Under the pieces are notes generated by a model. The model did no database searches, was not told the DNA's origin, and saw only the letters and a program-made list of their open reading frames with translations. DNA of 50,651 bases from Candidatus Binatus sp. (GTDB taxonomy: Bacteria; Desulfobacterota; Binatia; Binatales; Binataceae): contig NZ_DATCTO010000011.1 of the NCBI RefSeq assembly GCF_036567905.1, positions 1 to 50,651 on the forward strand, in the 5' to 3' direction. Position 1 is the first letter of the stretch. The number at the start of each line of letters is the position of its first letter. Below, in pieces: positions 26,116 to 34,978 of this stretch. Both the position numbers and the translations under genes were made by a program.

Positions 26116-27176
26116 CGCCCCAAATCCTCCGCCCCAATCTTCCTGCGGCGCCGGTCCCCCAGCAGTCCAGGCCGGATTATTTTCACTGCGGCGGCTTGCG
26201 GCAAAAGCGCGACGAGTGCAAACCAGAGCGTGTGAAAGAGCCGGCTTCGAAGGTTGTAACCGGAATTGCGCCACGAGGACCTCATTCCCATGAGCATCAG
26301 GCGCACCCGCCGATCGTCCATTATCGGGTGATGGGTTGGATCGACACGCAACGAGGCCAGTCGATACTTCAGATGCGCCGGCTCACGCGCGGCCCAATTG
26401 CGTGGAATTGTAAACCCGGACCGGCTGGCGAACTCGGATAGCGCCCATTCGCGCTGCAGATCGATGACTATCTTGACGCGCAGCTTGCGCGGATCCAGCT
26501 CCTCGCCCAGCATCCCGTGATTGGATTCGTGAATCCGGTAAAAACCGAGAGTTTTTCTGAGCGAAACAACGTCGCCCAGGAACGGCGCAAGAATTTCGAG
26601 CGACGTGTCGGCTGCCTGATGCCAAAGTGACTCGGGCAACGGCAGGAGGCGGTCAAGTACTGTTCGCGCGAACGCGTTCCCGCTGGTGGGAACTCCAATG
26701 TAGCCGCCTGCATCGAGTATCGAAGCCCTGATGTCGCCATCCGGCATTTGCGCCGGGGAATATGGAACGATTCCTCCGAGTGCACACCCGTCCGCATCGA
26801 TATGAGCCAGCACGAATTGCGCCTTCGCTACTGCGGGATGCCACGCCCGCACGACCTCCTCGACGGCATTCGGCAGCAGCACGTCATCCGCGTCGAGAAA
26901 CATCACGATGCTGCCGTGACTCGCGCGAAATCCGGCGTTGAATGCGGATGCGTGCCCGCCGTTGGTCTTAAGAATCGCAGATACCCTGTCGCCGTAGCTG
27001 GAAATCACATCGCGGGAGTTGTCGGTCGAACCGTCATCGACGACTACGACTTCGACGGACGCATAGCTCTGCGCAAGCGCGCTATCGATCGCCGCGCGCA
27101 GAAAACGAGCGTAATTGAAATTGTCGATGACGATGCTGACGAGCGGCTTTGCCTCTCCCGCTTGCGTCGGCTTCAT
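26073..27176 (-). CDS. Glycosyltransferase family 2 with acquired C-terminal tail
   Basis: The protein has 367 residues. The GT-A core shows SIVIDNFNYARFLRAAIDSA, EVVVVDDGSTDNSRDVI, NGGHASAFNAGFRASHGSIVMFLDADD and FLGDVVSLRKTLGFYRIHESN. It is a clear paralogue of the 41337-42368 gene. The last 24 or so residues (after IIRPGLLG) have no counterpart in the paralogue and are encoded by DNA that, in another frame, is an acyl-CoA-synthetase tail. So the natural C-terminus was probably lost. It begins 6 bp after the sulfotransferase stop and is last in a leftward three-gene operon. Function is sugar transfer to a lipid-linked glycan; the donor is unknown. Confidence 0.85.
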   Translation of the reverse strand: MKPTQAGEAKPLVSIVIDNFNYARFLRAAIDSALAQSYASVEVVVVDDGSTDNSRDVISSYGDRVSAILKTNGGHASAFNAGFRASHGSIVMFLDADDVLLPNAVEEVVRAWHPAVAKAQFVLAHIDADGCALGGIVPYSPAQMPDGDIRASILDAGGYIGVPTSGNAFARTVLDRLLPLPESLWHQAADTSLEILAPFLGDVVSLRKTLGFYRIHESNHGMLGEELDPRKLRVKIVIDLQREWALSEFASRSGFTIPRNWAAREPAHLKYRLASLRVDPTHHPIMDDRRVRLMLMGMRSSWRNSGYNLRSRLFHTLWFALVALLPQAAAVKIIRPGLLGDRRRRKIGAEDLGRVAAIGLPTSRYQK

Positions 27177-27182
27177 CAGTAG

Positions 27183-28103
27183 CTATCCAGCGACCGATCG
27201 AACGTCCGCGCTGCCATAGTCAAATTTGCGTTGCGCGGCGGGTTTCCAGCGGGAAAGGTCTCTCCCGGTGATTCGTTCAAGCTCCTCGGTTTCAGGGAGC
27301 ATGATCGCGCGGATTTCGTCAGCCGATTCCTGGCTGAGCGGCGGGAACTCCTCGACGAAAGGCCGCCGCATGACCTTCCACAGCGCGGTACGCTGGCCGA
27401 GTTCGATCAGTGGACGCCCGCCATGGCGAGAAACCCAATCGACAGCCTCGACGGTGCGCCGGGCAACCGCGCTGGAGCGGGCGGCCGCGGGAGCCGAATA
27501 TACCTTTGCGCTGCCGACCGTGGAGCGATCCAGAGCAATGCGGCGCGCCCCGATAAAATCACAGACCGTGTCCAGGTAGCCTTGCGGATTCGAACTTAGA
27601 TCTTCGTAGAACAGCACCAGCACCCGCGACTTTCCAAAGGTCGCCTGCCAGCGCTTGAGGTGAGTCGCGTAGCTGCACAGATCCGCGCCGCAGTTGATCT
27701 GGAGGCGCCAATATCTGTCGAACGTATCATTCACGGGGCGGCGCTCCGCTCGGAGCAGCCGATACAGCGAATACAATCTTGCGGCTGGCTCGCGAAAAGC
27801 GACAATTATTTTGCAGTCGGGAATGTCACGTTTGATTCTTTCCCGCGCGATCGCATTCGAGAAATAGGTGGGGCCCATCTCTCCGGCCGGAACATCGGCC
27901 GGGTAGTCGCCGAACAGATTGCAGTACCACTCGACGCGGCGATCGTAGCGAACATCGAAAAATCGCGTTTCCTTTTCGCTCGGCAAGCCGATGTGACCCA
28001 GCAACACCTCGTGCAACCAGGTTGTACCGGTTCGAGGCGGCCCCACATGAACGAAACTGGGCAGTCGCAATACTTTTCCGTTACTCATTTCCCCTGACGT
28101 CAT
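27183..28103 (-). CDS. Sulfotransferase
   Basis: The protein has 306 residues. The 5'-phosphosulfate loop is VGPPRTGTTWLHEVL (about 20-34) and the 3'-phosphate region is IIVAFREPAARLYSLYR, both typical of PAPS-dependent sulfotransferases. EMGPTYFSN and VLVLFYEDLSSNPQGYLDTVCDFIG are also family-like. It should move sulfate from PAPS to a sugar hydroxyl of the glycan or a glycolipid in the cytoplasm. Start candidates are 28103 and the ATG at 28088 (MSNGKV); both have purine-rich sequence at poor spacing. It lies 53 bp after the secreted glycosidase-like gene and 6 bp before a GT2 gene. No PAPS synthesis genes are in the window. Confidence 0.85.
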   Translation of the reverse strand: MTSGEMSNGKVLRLPSFVHVGPPRTGTTWLHEVLLGHIGLPSEKETRFFDVRYDRRVEWYCNLFGDYPADVPAGEMGPTYFSNAIARERIKRDIPDCKIIVAFREPAARLYSLYRLLRAERRPVNDTFDRYWRLQINCGADLCSYATHLKRWQATFGKSRVLVLFYEDLSSNPQGYLDTVCDFIGARRIALDRSTVGSAKVYSAPAAARSSAVARRTVEAVDWVSRHGGRPLIELGQRTALWKVMRRPFVEEFPPLSQESADEIRAIMLPETEELERITGRDLSRWKPAAQRKFDYGSADVRSVAG

Positions 28104-28156
28104 ATTCCCTTGGGGCGTCTAAGCTGCCTTCGCGCCCAAATGCCTGCGAGAATCCA

Positions 28157-30184
28157 TCAATCTATCTTATAAACGTGAGCCTGAAATGGAGCGTAAATAT
28201 CTTTGAATCCAGCCCCGCCTTGATCCGGCGCGATTGAACGATTCTCGCCTGCCACTGATACCGCGCGAGCGGGCCGCCGCAGGGTGAAGTTTGCAGTGAC
28301 GCTGTCACCGCTGTGATTGTACGAAATAAGGTAGCGGCTTGCGCCCTTGAGGTCCTTCTCCTTGGTAATCACGGTGCCCGAAGCCGAATTCGCGGAGAGC
28401 ACGGGGCTGTCCGGCGCGATCAGTACCGGCTCAAGCGCGCTGATTCCCTTGGTCACATTGACCAACTCGTCGTAGCGCTGCTGGCGAAGCACCGGATCCC
28501 GCTTGCCCCAGTCGAGTCCGCGCACTCCGTATGACCAATAGAAGACTCCGCGCGCTCCTTCGGTGATCGCCATCCAGCTCATGTCATGAAGCTCCTGCTC
28601 GGTGGGGAAGTGCGATAGCCGGTTCTGCCAGAAAAACTGGATCACCGTCCAGACCGGCCGGGCGCCGTGAACCGCGCCTATCACCTTGCGGGTCAAATCG
28701 CCGACATAGCTTTCAGGGAAGCGCGTGCCGAGAACGTACGGGTCGACGCCGAGTACATCGACAGTGTCGCGCCAGAACTGAAATTCGTTGGCATAATTTT
28801 CCACCGCGAAGGTGATGCTGGCCGGGTCGTTCTGTTTGATCAGGTCGTATTGATGGAATGTCCGCGGTTGCCTCTCGCTTGCGCACTCGTCACAAGTGTA
28901 ATAGCCGACGACGCGCGAATCGCCGGCTAATCCTTTGGCGTATTGAGTGATCACCTGGTCTGAGGGAACGTTTCCCGCTCGCGCCCATCCCGGATACGAG
29001 CGCATCTCCGGAAAAAATGCGCTCACGGTCGCCAGGTAAAAGATGCCGAACGGCTCCATCGCCTCGGTGTAAGGATAGATCACATCCGCGCGGCCGTTGG
29101 CGATAAAATAATTTATCATCAGGTTGATCGGCGCCTTGGCTATCGCCGTCAATCGCGGAGTATAGACTTGGGGCCGAAGCCCATAGCCAGTCGTATCGTA
29201 GAGGCCGATCACAAATCGGGGGCGCCCGCCCATGTGGATGATATTGTCCGAATCGATGTACGCCTTCATCGAGGCGCGCGTCCCGCTGCTGACCTTGGCG
29301 ATCGTGTAGGGCGATTGTGCGAGGATCCGCTTATTGCGGGGTCCCTCCAGATATCCTTGCAGCCGATATCGGCCAAGCGGCAGGCTACCCATGTCCACGG
29401 TCGCGACCGTCGAGCCATTGGCCGGCGGCGACAGCCGATGGGTGGACAGCACCTTTCCGCCCGCATCCGTCACTTCGAGCACGACGTGAAGCTGCGCCAG
29501 GGTCGTGTTCACAGGCGGATTAACATCGATCGCGACCCGCGCGACCTGGCTCTGGTCGCTGAACATCATTCCCCGATAGTTCGGGTACAGCAGGAAGGTT
29601 TCCAGCGGCGCGGAAAGCTCGCGCCGCAGCGAAAATTTTCTGAACCACGACGTTCCAGCAACCGGTCCCAGGGCTTGCGCGGCGAAGGAACCGATGCTGC
29701 CATCGGCGACCTCGGCGTGCGCTTTCACCGTGGTAGTCCAATCGGTGGTACCTAGAATCGGCTTAGTCGGCGTCCATCCGCGGGCAGGGCGTTCCCACAG
29801 AACAATTCGGGTTCCGCCGGGCCGCTTTGGCACGGTGATGGCCGTTTGAGTTTTTATTTCAGCCGAAATCGTGTAGAGGCCGGGCGGACATTTCAAAGCA
29901 TTCCAAGCAGATGGGCCCGGCTGGGCGCACGGTTCCTGCAGCTTCAGGCTGGCGTTATCGCCGCTTCCTTCGAGGCTGAAGCAAGAAGGGTTAAGCGTCC
30001 AACCTTGAAGTCCGGAGCGCAGATCTCCGTTGACCAGAAGATTCGGCCCCAAAGTGTACCCCGTTTCCGGCGCATCGAGGCCTCCGGTAGCGATGCCATC
30101 ACAATGCCCGGAGCCGGTCGGCGCGATCATCGAGAAGCAGACGACCACCAGTGCAATAGCCGCTCGCCTAGTCAGTCTCACCAT
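28157..30184 (-). CDS. Secreted glycosidase-like protein (short paralogue)
   Basis: The protein has 675 residues. A signal peptide (MVRLTRRAAIALVVVCFSM...GHCDG) precedes a carbohydrate-binding-like beta-sandwich (GPNLLVNGDLRSGLQGW). The block FLLYPNYRGMMFSDQSQVA follows, then a strand-rich domain. From about residue 310 a TIM-barrel-like region follows (RFVIGLYDTTGYG, INLMINYFI, VVGYYTCDECASERQP with Asp-Glu near 432, VDVLGVDPYV, PVWTVIQFF, ITEGARGVFYWSYG). The pattern suggests a clan-GH-A type hydrolase whose acid/base is the Glu after YYTCD. The nucleophile is not assigned. It ends after a C-terminal beta domain (YLISYNHSGDSVTANFTL) with no linker or ASH module. It could trim or remodel the polymer. 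Confidence 0.75.
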   Translation of the reverse strand: MVRLTRRAAIALVVVCFSMIAPTGSGHCDGIATGGLDAPETGYTLGPNLLVNGDLRSGLQGWTLNPSCFSLEGSGDNASLKLQEPCAQPGPSAWNALKCPPGLYTISAEIKTQTAITVPKRPGGTRIVLWERPARGWTPTKPILGTTDWTTTVKAHAEVADGSIGSFAAQALGPVAGTSWFRKFSLRRELSAPLETFLLYPNYRGMMFSDQSQVARVAIDVNPPVNTTLAQLHVVLEVTDAGGKVLSTHRLSPPANGSTVATVDMGSLPLGRYRLQGYLEGPRNKRILAQSPYTIAKVSSGTRASMKAYIDSDNIIHMGGRPRFVIGLYDTTGYGLRPQVYTPRLTAIAKAPINLMINYFIANGRADVIYPYTEAMEPFGIFYLATVSAFFPEMRSYPGWARAGNVPSDQVITQYAKGLAGDSRVVGYYTCDECASERQPRTFHQYDLIKQNDPASITFAVENYANEFQFWRDTVDVLGVDPYVLGTRFPESYVGDLTRKVIGAVHGARPVWTVIQFFWQNRLSHFPTEQELHDMSWMAITEGARGVFYWSYGVRGLDWGKRDPVLRQQRYDELVNVTKGISALEPVLIAPDSPVLSANSASGTVITKEKDLKGASRYLISYNHSGDSVTANFTLRRPARAVSVAGENRSIAPDQGGAGFKDIYAPFQAHVYKID

Positions 30185-30379
30185 AAGTTGAGAGTACCGA
30201 TGTGGGCGTTAGAATCCAATCACGGATCAGGATGCGGCGGCGGTTGCGATGAGGAAGAATCGCGCCTCGACGAGCGGCGACCGCTCCTCTGCAAGCGTGG
30301 CATGAGCATCGGCGAAATCATTGTCTTCGCAACCGCTTGCAACGGGCTGTTTTTCCATGCTTTGCGTAGATGCCGGTAA

Positions 30380-31261
30380 ATGCGTGGTTCCCGGATCAGG
30401 CAAGATCTCGCGCCGGAAGGGATTGCAAAGATTTTGGTGAGCGAAAATCAGTCCGTCCGCAGGACCGCCTCGTCCCGAATATGGCAGACGCTGGACCGAT
30501 ATTTGGGCCGCGGCTCGTACTATTGGCTGAAAGACCGGATTCATCCGCAGCGCGAATACACCCAGCTTACCTATGCGCGACTAATCGACGAGGTGCTGAC
30601 TCCACAAACGCGGTGGCTCGACGCCGGCGGCGGCCATAAGATTCTGGAAGTCACGTCACCAGAAGGCGAACTCGCGATGGTGCGACGGGTCCGGCTGGCC
30701 GTGTGCTGCGATCGCGTCCTCGATGCAATCGCGAAGCATCGCAGCATTCGCATTGGCGTCGGGGCCGCGCTTGACCACCTTCCGTTTCGCGCTCAATCGC
30801 TCGACTTGATCACCCTCAACAATGTTGCCGAGCATCTCGAGCAGCCACGCGAGGTGCTGTCGGAGTTTGCGCGCGTGCTCGCCCCCGGCGGGCGCGTGAT
30901 CATTCACACCCCAAACGTCTCGAGCTACGCGGCGCGTATCGTGCAACTGGGACGCCGTATTTTGCCCAAACCGTTCATCATGAAGCTGATTCGCTTCATG
31001 GATTTTCGCGAAGAGGAGGACGTATTCCCGACCTATTATCGCGCCAACACCTGCGCGGATCTAACCGCAGCCGCGGCGCAGGCCGGACTCTCAAGCGAGA
31101 AAGTGATGTTGGTGCCCGCGCGCCCGCTGTTTTACTTCGTCGCACCGCTGTGCGCCGCCGAACTCGCCGCAAGCCGGCTGCTGATCCGCCTGGGCGCGGA
31201 TCGCTTCGCCGCGAGCGTTATCCTTGGCGTCTACCGCAAGCCTACTGTGCGCGCGCAGTAA
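30380..31261 (+). CDS. Class I SAM-dependent methyltransferase
   Basis: The protein has 293 residues. Motif I is unusual (WLDAGGGHKILE). The post-II region LDLITLNNVAEHLEQPREVLSEFARVLAPGGRVIIHTPN is classical. The first 20 residues look weakly coded, and a GTG at 30437 is a possible alternative start. A hydrophobic segment near the C-terminus (PLFYFVAPLCAAELAASRLLI) could contact the membrane. It is divergent from the glycosidase-like gene and its last 20 bp overlap tail-to-tail with the ACP gene. Probably a glycan or glycolipid methyltransferase; the target is unknown. Confidence 0.75.
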   Translation: MRGSRIRQDLAPEGIAKILVSENQSVRRTASSRIWQTLDRYLGRGSYYWLKDRIHPQREYTQLTYARLIDEVLTPQTRWLDAGGGHKILEVTSPEGELAMVRRVRLAVCCDRVLDAIAKHRSIRIGVGAALDHLPFRAQSLDLITLNNVAEHLEQPREVLSEFARVLAPGGRVIIHTPNVSSYAARIVQLGRRILPKPFIMKLIRFMDFREEEDVFPTYYRANTCADLTAAAAQAGLSSEKVMLVPARPLFYFVAPLCAAELAASRLLIRLGADRFAASVILGVYRKPTVRAQ

Positions 31262-31484
31262 GCACCTCGACGATTTTTTCGACACTTACCATGCGTTCGA
31301 TCTGGTCCGGCGAGAATTGGCAGCCGAAGTCCTGTTCGAGACTGAGCACGATGTTCACTTGGGCCAGCGAATCCCACTCTTCGAGGTTGGTCGGCGAAGA
31401 CTGCAAAGTGATGCGCTCGACTTCGACCTCAGTGATCTCCGCCACGATGTAGCGCACCCGCTCGAGGATTGCCTCGTTGGTCAT
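31242..31484 (-). CDS. Acyl carrier protein
   Basis: The protein has 80 residues, the usual ACP length. The phosphopantetheine site is EEWDSLAQVNIVLSLEQDFG, with Ser39 in the DSL motif. The start ATG at 31484 overlaps the stop of the FkbH-like gene as ATGA, so the two are translationally coupled. A longer open frame upstream is a shadow of that gene. The fold should be a four-helix bundle carrying a thioester-bound group. A dedicated ACP beside an FkbH-like protein normally carries a glyceryl or related C3 unit rather than a fatty acid. No phosphopantetheinyl transferase is in the window. Confidence 0.92.
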   Translation of the reverse strand: MTNEAILERVRYIVAEITEVEVERITLQSSPTNLEEWDSLAQVNIVLSLEQDFGCQFSPDQIERMVSVEKIVEVLTARAQ

Positions 31485-33349
31485 CGCGCTGCGCTCCCTT
31501 CGGTTTGAAGCTTGACCCACTGCGGCCAAGTGAGTTCCTTGCTCAGGTCGTATTCGAACAGCGTCTGGCCGTCGCTTTGGCTTATTATCTTGAAACCGTG
31601 CTTCTGGTAAAAATCTTTGGACGGAGCGCTCTTTCGAGTAGGCAAATACCAGCCTCTGAGCCATCGCAAGCCTTCGGACGCTGCCTGGCGCGCAACATAA
31701 GACAGAAGGGCGGTCTCTACCGAGCGTCCGATTATCCGGCAGCTTAACAGGAAGCTATCTATCTCGCAGACGTCGTTGCTTCGACTCGTGATCGCCACCC
31801 CAACCAATCCGTAATCACCGAACCGATCGGCGGCCGACAGAGCATAGACGCGCCACCGCGCATCGGCTGCTTTGATTGCGATTTCCTGCTCACTGTATCG
31901 GCGCGTCGTAAGGTTGAATTGGTTGGTCTTCTGTGTCAATTGCGCGACCCGGGCGATTGTCCGCGATGTGGCCGCGCCGATCTCAACAACCATCTCGAGT
32001 GAGCGGTAGTAATCCTCGAGTGTCACGGTGCGGTTTTGCAGACGCGCTCGCTGTTGCTCCGCGAGGTAGTAGGTCCCGCGATCACGATCCTCCTGCGAAA
32101 GAGCCAGACGTTCAAAGACTGGCGTGCTGCGCAACGCGCCAGCGAAAAGAGCGGCGCTCGAAGGCAGATCGATTACATGAACCTCCGGGAGCAGCATGCG
32201 CACTTCTTCCCGTTCGAGCGGGTTGTCGTCGAGGAACGCGAGCGCGTCAATGCCGATGTTTAGTTCGCTCGCGAGTTCCCTGATATTTTCGGGTTTGCTT
32301 TGCCAATTGATCCGGGTCGCCGCGAAATGGTCCAGCCGCAACAGCATCGCTTCATGCCGATTGAATACTTCCAGCGCGTCCTCGGGATTGTTTTTGCTGC
32401 AAATCGCCAGAATGACGCCGCGGCGATGCAGGTCCAGTATCGCGCGCTGAACTTCCAGATACGCGTTCCCCGGATATTCGGCGCCCAGCTTAATGCCATC
32501 GAGGCCGTCTTCCCCGATGACCCCGCCCCAAATCGTATTATCGAGATCAATCAGGAGCGCCTTACACACCCGCCCGCATAGTGGCAGCAGAAAGCGAATG
32601 TACTCGTTTGCCAGATGAAAAAAGGAATCGGCCGCGAGAGGCATACGCATGGTGAGCCACTTTGATTCGTCGGCCCACTTCAGCCGCCCGAAACGCGCGA
32701 TCAGAGCGTCATAGTCAAGTACGTAGATTCCCAGGTGTTTGGCGGCAGCTTCTCGTATATGCCGATTGACGGTGCGAATCGTTTCGGATTGTCCTGTACT
32801 CCGTTGGCTGTCCAGGATGCCTGCATTTGGGAAACTCGGCATCTCCAGCGTATTTAGAATCAGATGCGCGTTGCTGCGGGAGCGCAGCGAGCCGATCAAA
32901 TGTTCGATATCGGCGGCGGCGCGCACGGCGACGGCTTCGGAGTGCTGCGCGGCGAGATCGGAATCGTTGTTCCAGAGTTCCGGCAAGAGGTCGCGCGTCT
33001 GTGTCGCCAGGATCACGACCTGGGGGTCGAATCCATAAAGGTCGCTTTGCGGATCGAGCAATTCCTTGCTGTACGCATTGAAAGCGCCGACGTGCACCGT
33101 CAAATCGATGCCGTGGAACAGCGCGAGTGCGCGAAGAATCGGAACCACCGGCTCGACGGTAAACGAACGCAGGATTGCCAGCCGGCACGCAACCAGCGCC
33201 AGGTGTTCGCGGATCGGGGCGACTTGCTTCAACGCAAATTGCGCGTTCGCGACGGTCGGCGCCGCTTTAAACAACTCGCGCACGAGACCGAGCGCGCGCA
33301 GATACTCGCGTCCTTCGATCGCATTGATAATTTGTTCGCGGTCCGCCAT
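31481..33349 (-). CDS. FkbH-like HAD-IIIC protein with GNAT-like C-terminus
   Basis: The protein has 622 residues. The N-terminal 250 residues are the FkbH-specific domain (VVILATQTRDLLPELW, LILNTLEMPSFP). The HAD-IIIC core has ALLIDLDNTIWGGVIGEDG (Asp268, Asp270, Thr272), LAICSKNNPEDALEVF (Cys317) and LAFLDDNPLEREEVR. The C-terminal part (about 450-622) has a GNAT-like pattern (VYALSAADRFGDYGLVGVA, SFLLSCRIIGRSVETALLSYV, FYQKHGF). Characterised FkbH proteins take 1,3-bisphosphoglycerate, remove phosphate and load the glyceryl group on an ACP. The ACP encoded by the next, overlapping gene fits that role. It lies 18 bp after an acyltransferase gene. Confidence 0.9.
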   Translation of the reverse strand: MADREQIINAIEGREYLRALGLVRELFKAAPTVANAQFALKQVAPIREHLALVACRLAILRSFTVEPVVPILRALALFHGIDLTVHVGAFNAYSKELLDPQSDLYGFDPQVVILATQTRDLLPELWNNDSDLAAQHSEAVAVRAAADIEHLIGSLRSRSNAHLILNTLEMPSFPNAGILDSQRSTGQSETIRTVNRHIREAAAKHLGIYVLDYDALIARFGRLKWADESKWLTMRMPLAADSFFHLANEYIRFLLPLCGRVCKALLIDLDNTIWGGVIGEDGLDGIKLGAEYPGNAYLEVQRAILDLHRRGVILAICSKNNPEDALEVFNRHEAMLLRLDHFAATRINWQSKPENIRELASELNIGIDALAFLDDNPLEREEVRMLLPEVHVIDLPSSAALFAGALRSTPVFERLALSQEDRDRGTYYLAEQQRARLQNRTVTLEDYYRSLEMVVEIGAATSRTIARVAQLTQKTNQFNLTTRRYSEQEIAIKAADARWRVYALSAADRFGDYGLVGVAITSRSNDVCEIDSFLLSCRIIGRSVETALLSYVARQAASEGLRWLRGWYLPTRKSAPSKDFYQKHGFKIISQSDGQTLFEYDLSKELTWPQWVKLQTEGSAAR

Positions 33350-33367
33350 CGGTCATTCAAGCCGAGG

Positions 33368-33889
33368 TCATGAGGCGGTCGGCGGATTAAGCGGAGCTTG
33401 CGCTTTAACCTTGCCAACGACCCGGGCTGGCGAACCAATAACTATCGTTCCGGGAGAGACGTTTAACATCACCACCGCGCCGGCGCCGACTACTGCGCCG
33501 GCGCCGATAGTGACCCCTGGACCGATAATCGCGCCCGCCCCTACCCAGCAATCCGCGCCGAGCCTTACCGGTCTGAGTAAATCGCTATTGCTCGAGTGAC
33601 AGAAAATGATCACTCGAGGCGAAAGTTTGCTTCCTGGCTCAAGGGTTATCAACTCTGGATATTCCGTATCGAGATAGCACTCGCGACCAATGTAGTTGCC
33701 CCGTCCAGTGATGTTGATGCCGATCAGACGGTAGAGTACCAACCTCACGCGCCAGCTTGGGATGTAGGGAACAAAAAGCGACAGAACTCTTGCCCGCAGC
33801 CGTTGCATATACGAACGGCGGCCCGACGCGCGATAAGCTCGTTCGCCCTTCCATCGGGGACTGTCGTTCGGAGTTCCGCTATCGAGCAC
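33368..33889 (-). CDS. Left-handed beta-helix acyltransferase
   Basis: The protein has 173 residues. After an amphipathic N-terminus, hexapeptide repeats run from about residue 60 to 155 (RGNYIGRECYLDTEYPELITLEPGS is shortened here to its GNYIGREC core; VRLGADCWVGAGAIIGPGV, TIGAGAVVGAGAVVMLNV). The ending IVIGSPARVVGKV is typical of CatB/WcaF-type O-acetyltransferases. The likely active His lies in IIFCHSSNSD. The start is GTG at 33889 with AAGAGG upstream; the ATG at 33808 is a possible alternative. It heads the leftward operon with the FkbH-like and ACP genes, so the acyl donor may be acyl-ACP rather than acetyl-CoA. That donor choice is inference. Confidence 0.85.
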   Translation of the reverse strand: MLDSGTPNDSPRWKGERAYRASGRRSYMQRLRARVLSLFVPYIPSWRVRLVLYRLIGINITGRGNYIGRECYLDTEYPELITLEPGSKLSPRVIIFCHSSNSDLLRPVRLGADCWVGAGAIIGPGVTIGAGAVVGAGAVVMLNVSPGTIVIGSPARVVGKVKAQAPLNPPTAS

Positions 33890-33968
33890 AACAGCCTCTT
33901 ACCTTACTGAAGGACGAAATCGCAACAGGGCGGCCGGAAAGCCTGCTTTGCCCCGAGTTCGGAGTTCC
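33866..33968. repeat. 12-bp direct repeat at the divergent promoter region
   Basis: GTTCGGAGTTCC occurs at 33866-33877, inside the first codons of the acyltransferase gene, and again at 33957-33968 in the intergenic region. The copies are 91 bp apart. The cause is unknown. Confidence 0.4.
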
Positions 33969-34072
33969 CCGCAGGAAAATACCGGAACTGTCCAATAGCG
34001 ATCGGCCGATGATCGTGATAGATCGTCAATCCTGAAGGAAATCGCGGATCTTTGGGTCAAACGCAAAGGATA

Positions 34073-34978
34073 ATGACCAGCGAGGCAGCTAGAAACCCAC
34101 GTTACTCAGGTATGGCAACTTTCGCCTACCGGCTTGCCTACCGGGTGGGCAAACGGATCACCAACGGGAGGCTCTGGGGGACGCCGCTTTACCGCAGTGT
34201 GAGAGGCTTCCTGCGGCGCCGGCTCGTCTCCGACGTGATCGAGACTAACGGGTATAAGCTTGCGATAGATCCGTATGACTCATGTTTCGATCCAAGTATT
34301 ACCTTCAGCGCCGATGAACCCGCCTGGGAGCCGGAAATCGTCGCGCTGATGAGACGCGTCGTCGAGCCTGGCGACGTTGTGGTCGATATCGGCGCGGAAA
34401 ACGGTTATCATGCTTGCCTGCTGTCCGGGCTGGTGGGCGATAGCGGCTGTGTGTACGCTTTTGAGCCCGAGCCCGCGAATCGGGAACGGCTCTACCATTC
34501 GCTCGAACTAAACCACATTCGTAACGTGAAAGTGATCCCAAAGGCTGTCAGCCACCAACCCGGAACCGCCAGCCTGTTTTCCAATGGACCGCTCACCTCG
34601 CTGGGGTACGAACGTGCTGGCAATCGCGGCGGTATCGAGGTCGAATGCGTGCGCCTCGACGATCAGTTGCCTCCCGAAATCAAAGTTTCCCTGATCAAGA
34701 TGGATATCGAGGGCAGCGAATGGCGCGCACTGGCGAGCATGCCGCGAATACTCTCGACCTGCGACCACGTGATTACCGAGTTCGATCCAGTGGCTCTGAA
34801 GGCGGCGGGCGGCGACCCGGTGGAGTTTCTGCGCGCTTTCAAGACGGCTGGATTCATCATCCATCACATCGAGTCTGGTGAGCAGGTCGACCCCGATGAA
34901 TTCGTGTCGCGGTACGCGGCACTGCCATCACGCGAGAAATCCAACCTGCTGTGGAATCTGCATTGTGAACGGACCTGA
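34073..34978 (+). CDS. FkbM-family methyltransferase
   Basis: The protein has 301 residues. The SAM motif is VVVDIGAENGYHACLLSGL, followed by VYAFEPEPANRERLYHSLELN, the acidic loop typical of FkbM proteins. The late motif SLIKMDIEGSEWRAL is the strongest family mark. I use the ATG at 34073, with AAAGGA just upstream. A TTG at 34052 and an ATG seven or more codons later are alternatives. FkbM enzymes O-methylate sugars or polyketides. It heads a rightward trio with a TylF-like methyltransferase and a VOC protein, opposite the FkbH operon. Confidence 0.88.
   Translation: MTSEAARNPRYSGMATFAYRLAYRVGKRITNGRLWGTPLYRSVRGFLRRRLVSDVIETNGYKLAIDPYDSCFDPSITFSADEPAWEPEIVALMRRVVEPGDVVVDIGAENGYHACLLSGLVGDSGCVYAFEPEPANRERLYHSLELNHIRNVKVIPKAVSHQPGTASLFSNGPLTSLGYERAGNRGGIEVECVRLDDQLPPEIKVSLIKMDIEGSEWRALASMPRILSTCDHVITEFDPVALKAAGGDPVEFLRAFKTAGFIIHHIESGEQVDPDEFVSRYAALPSREKSNLLWNLHCERT

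Noticed and set aside
34878..34964. Longer N-terminus for the first TylF-like methyltransferase
   Set aside because: It lies wholly inside the FkbM-like gene, is Cys- and His-rich by frame effect, and has no start signal.
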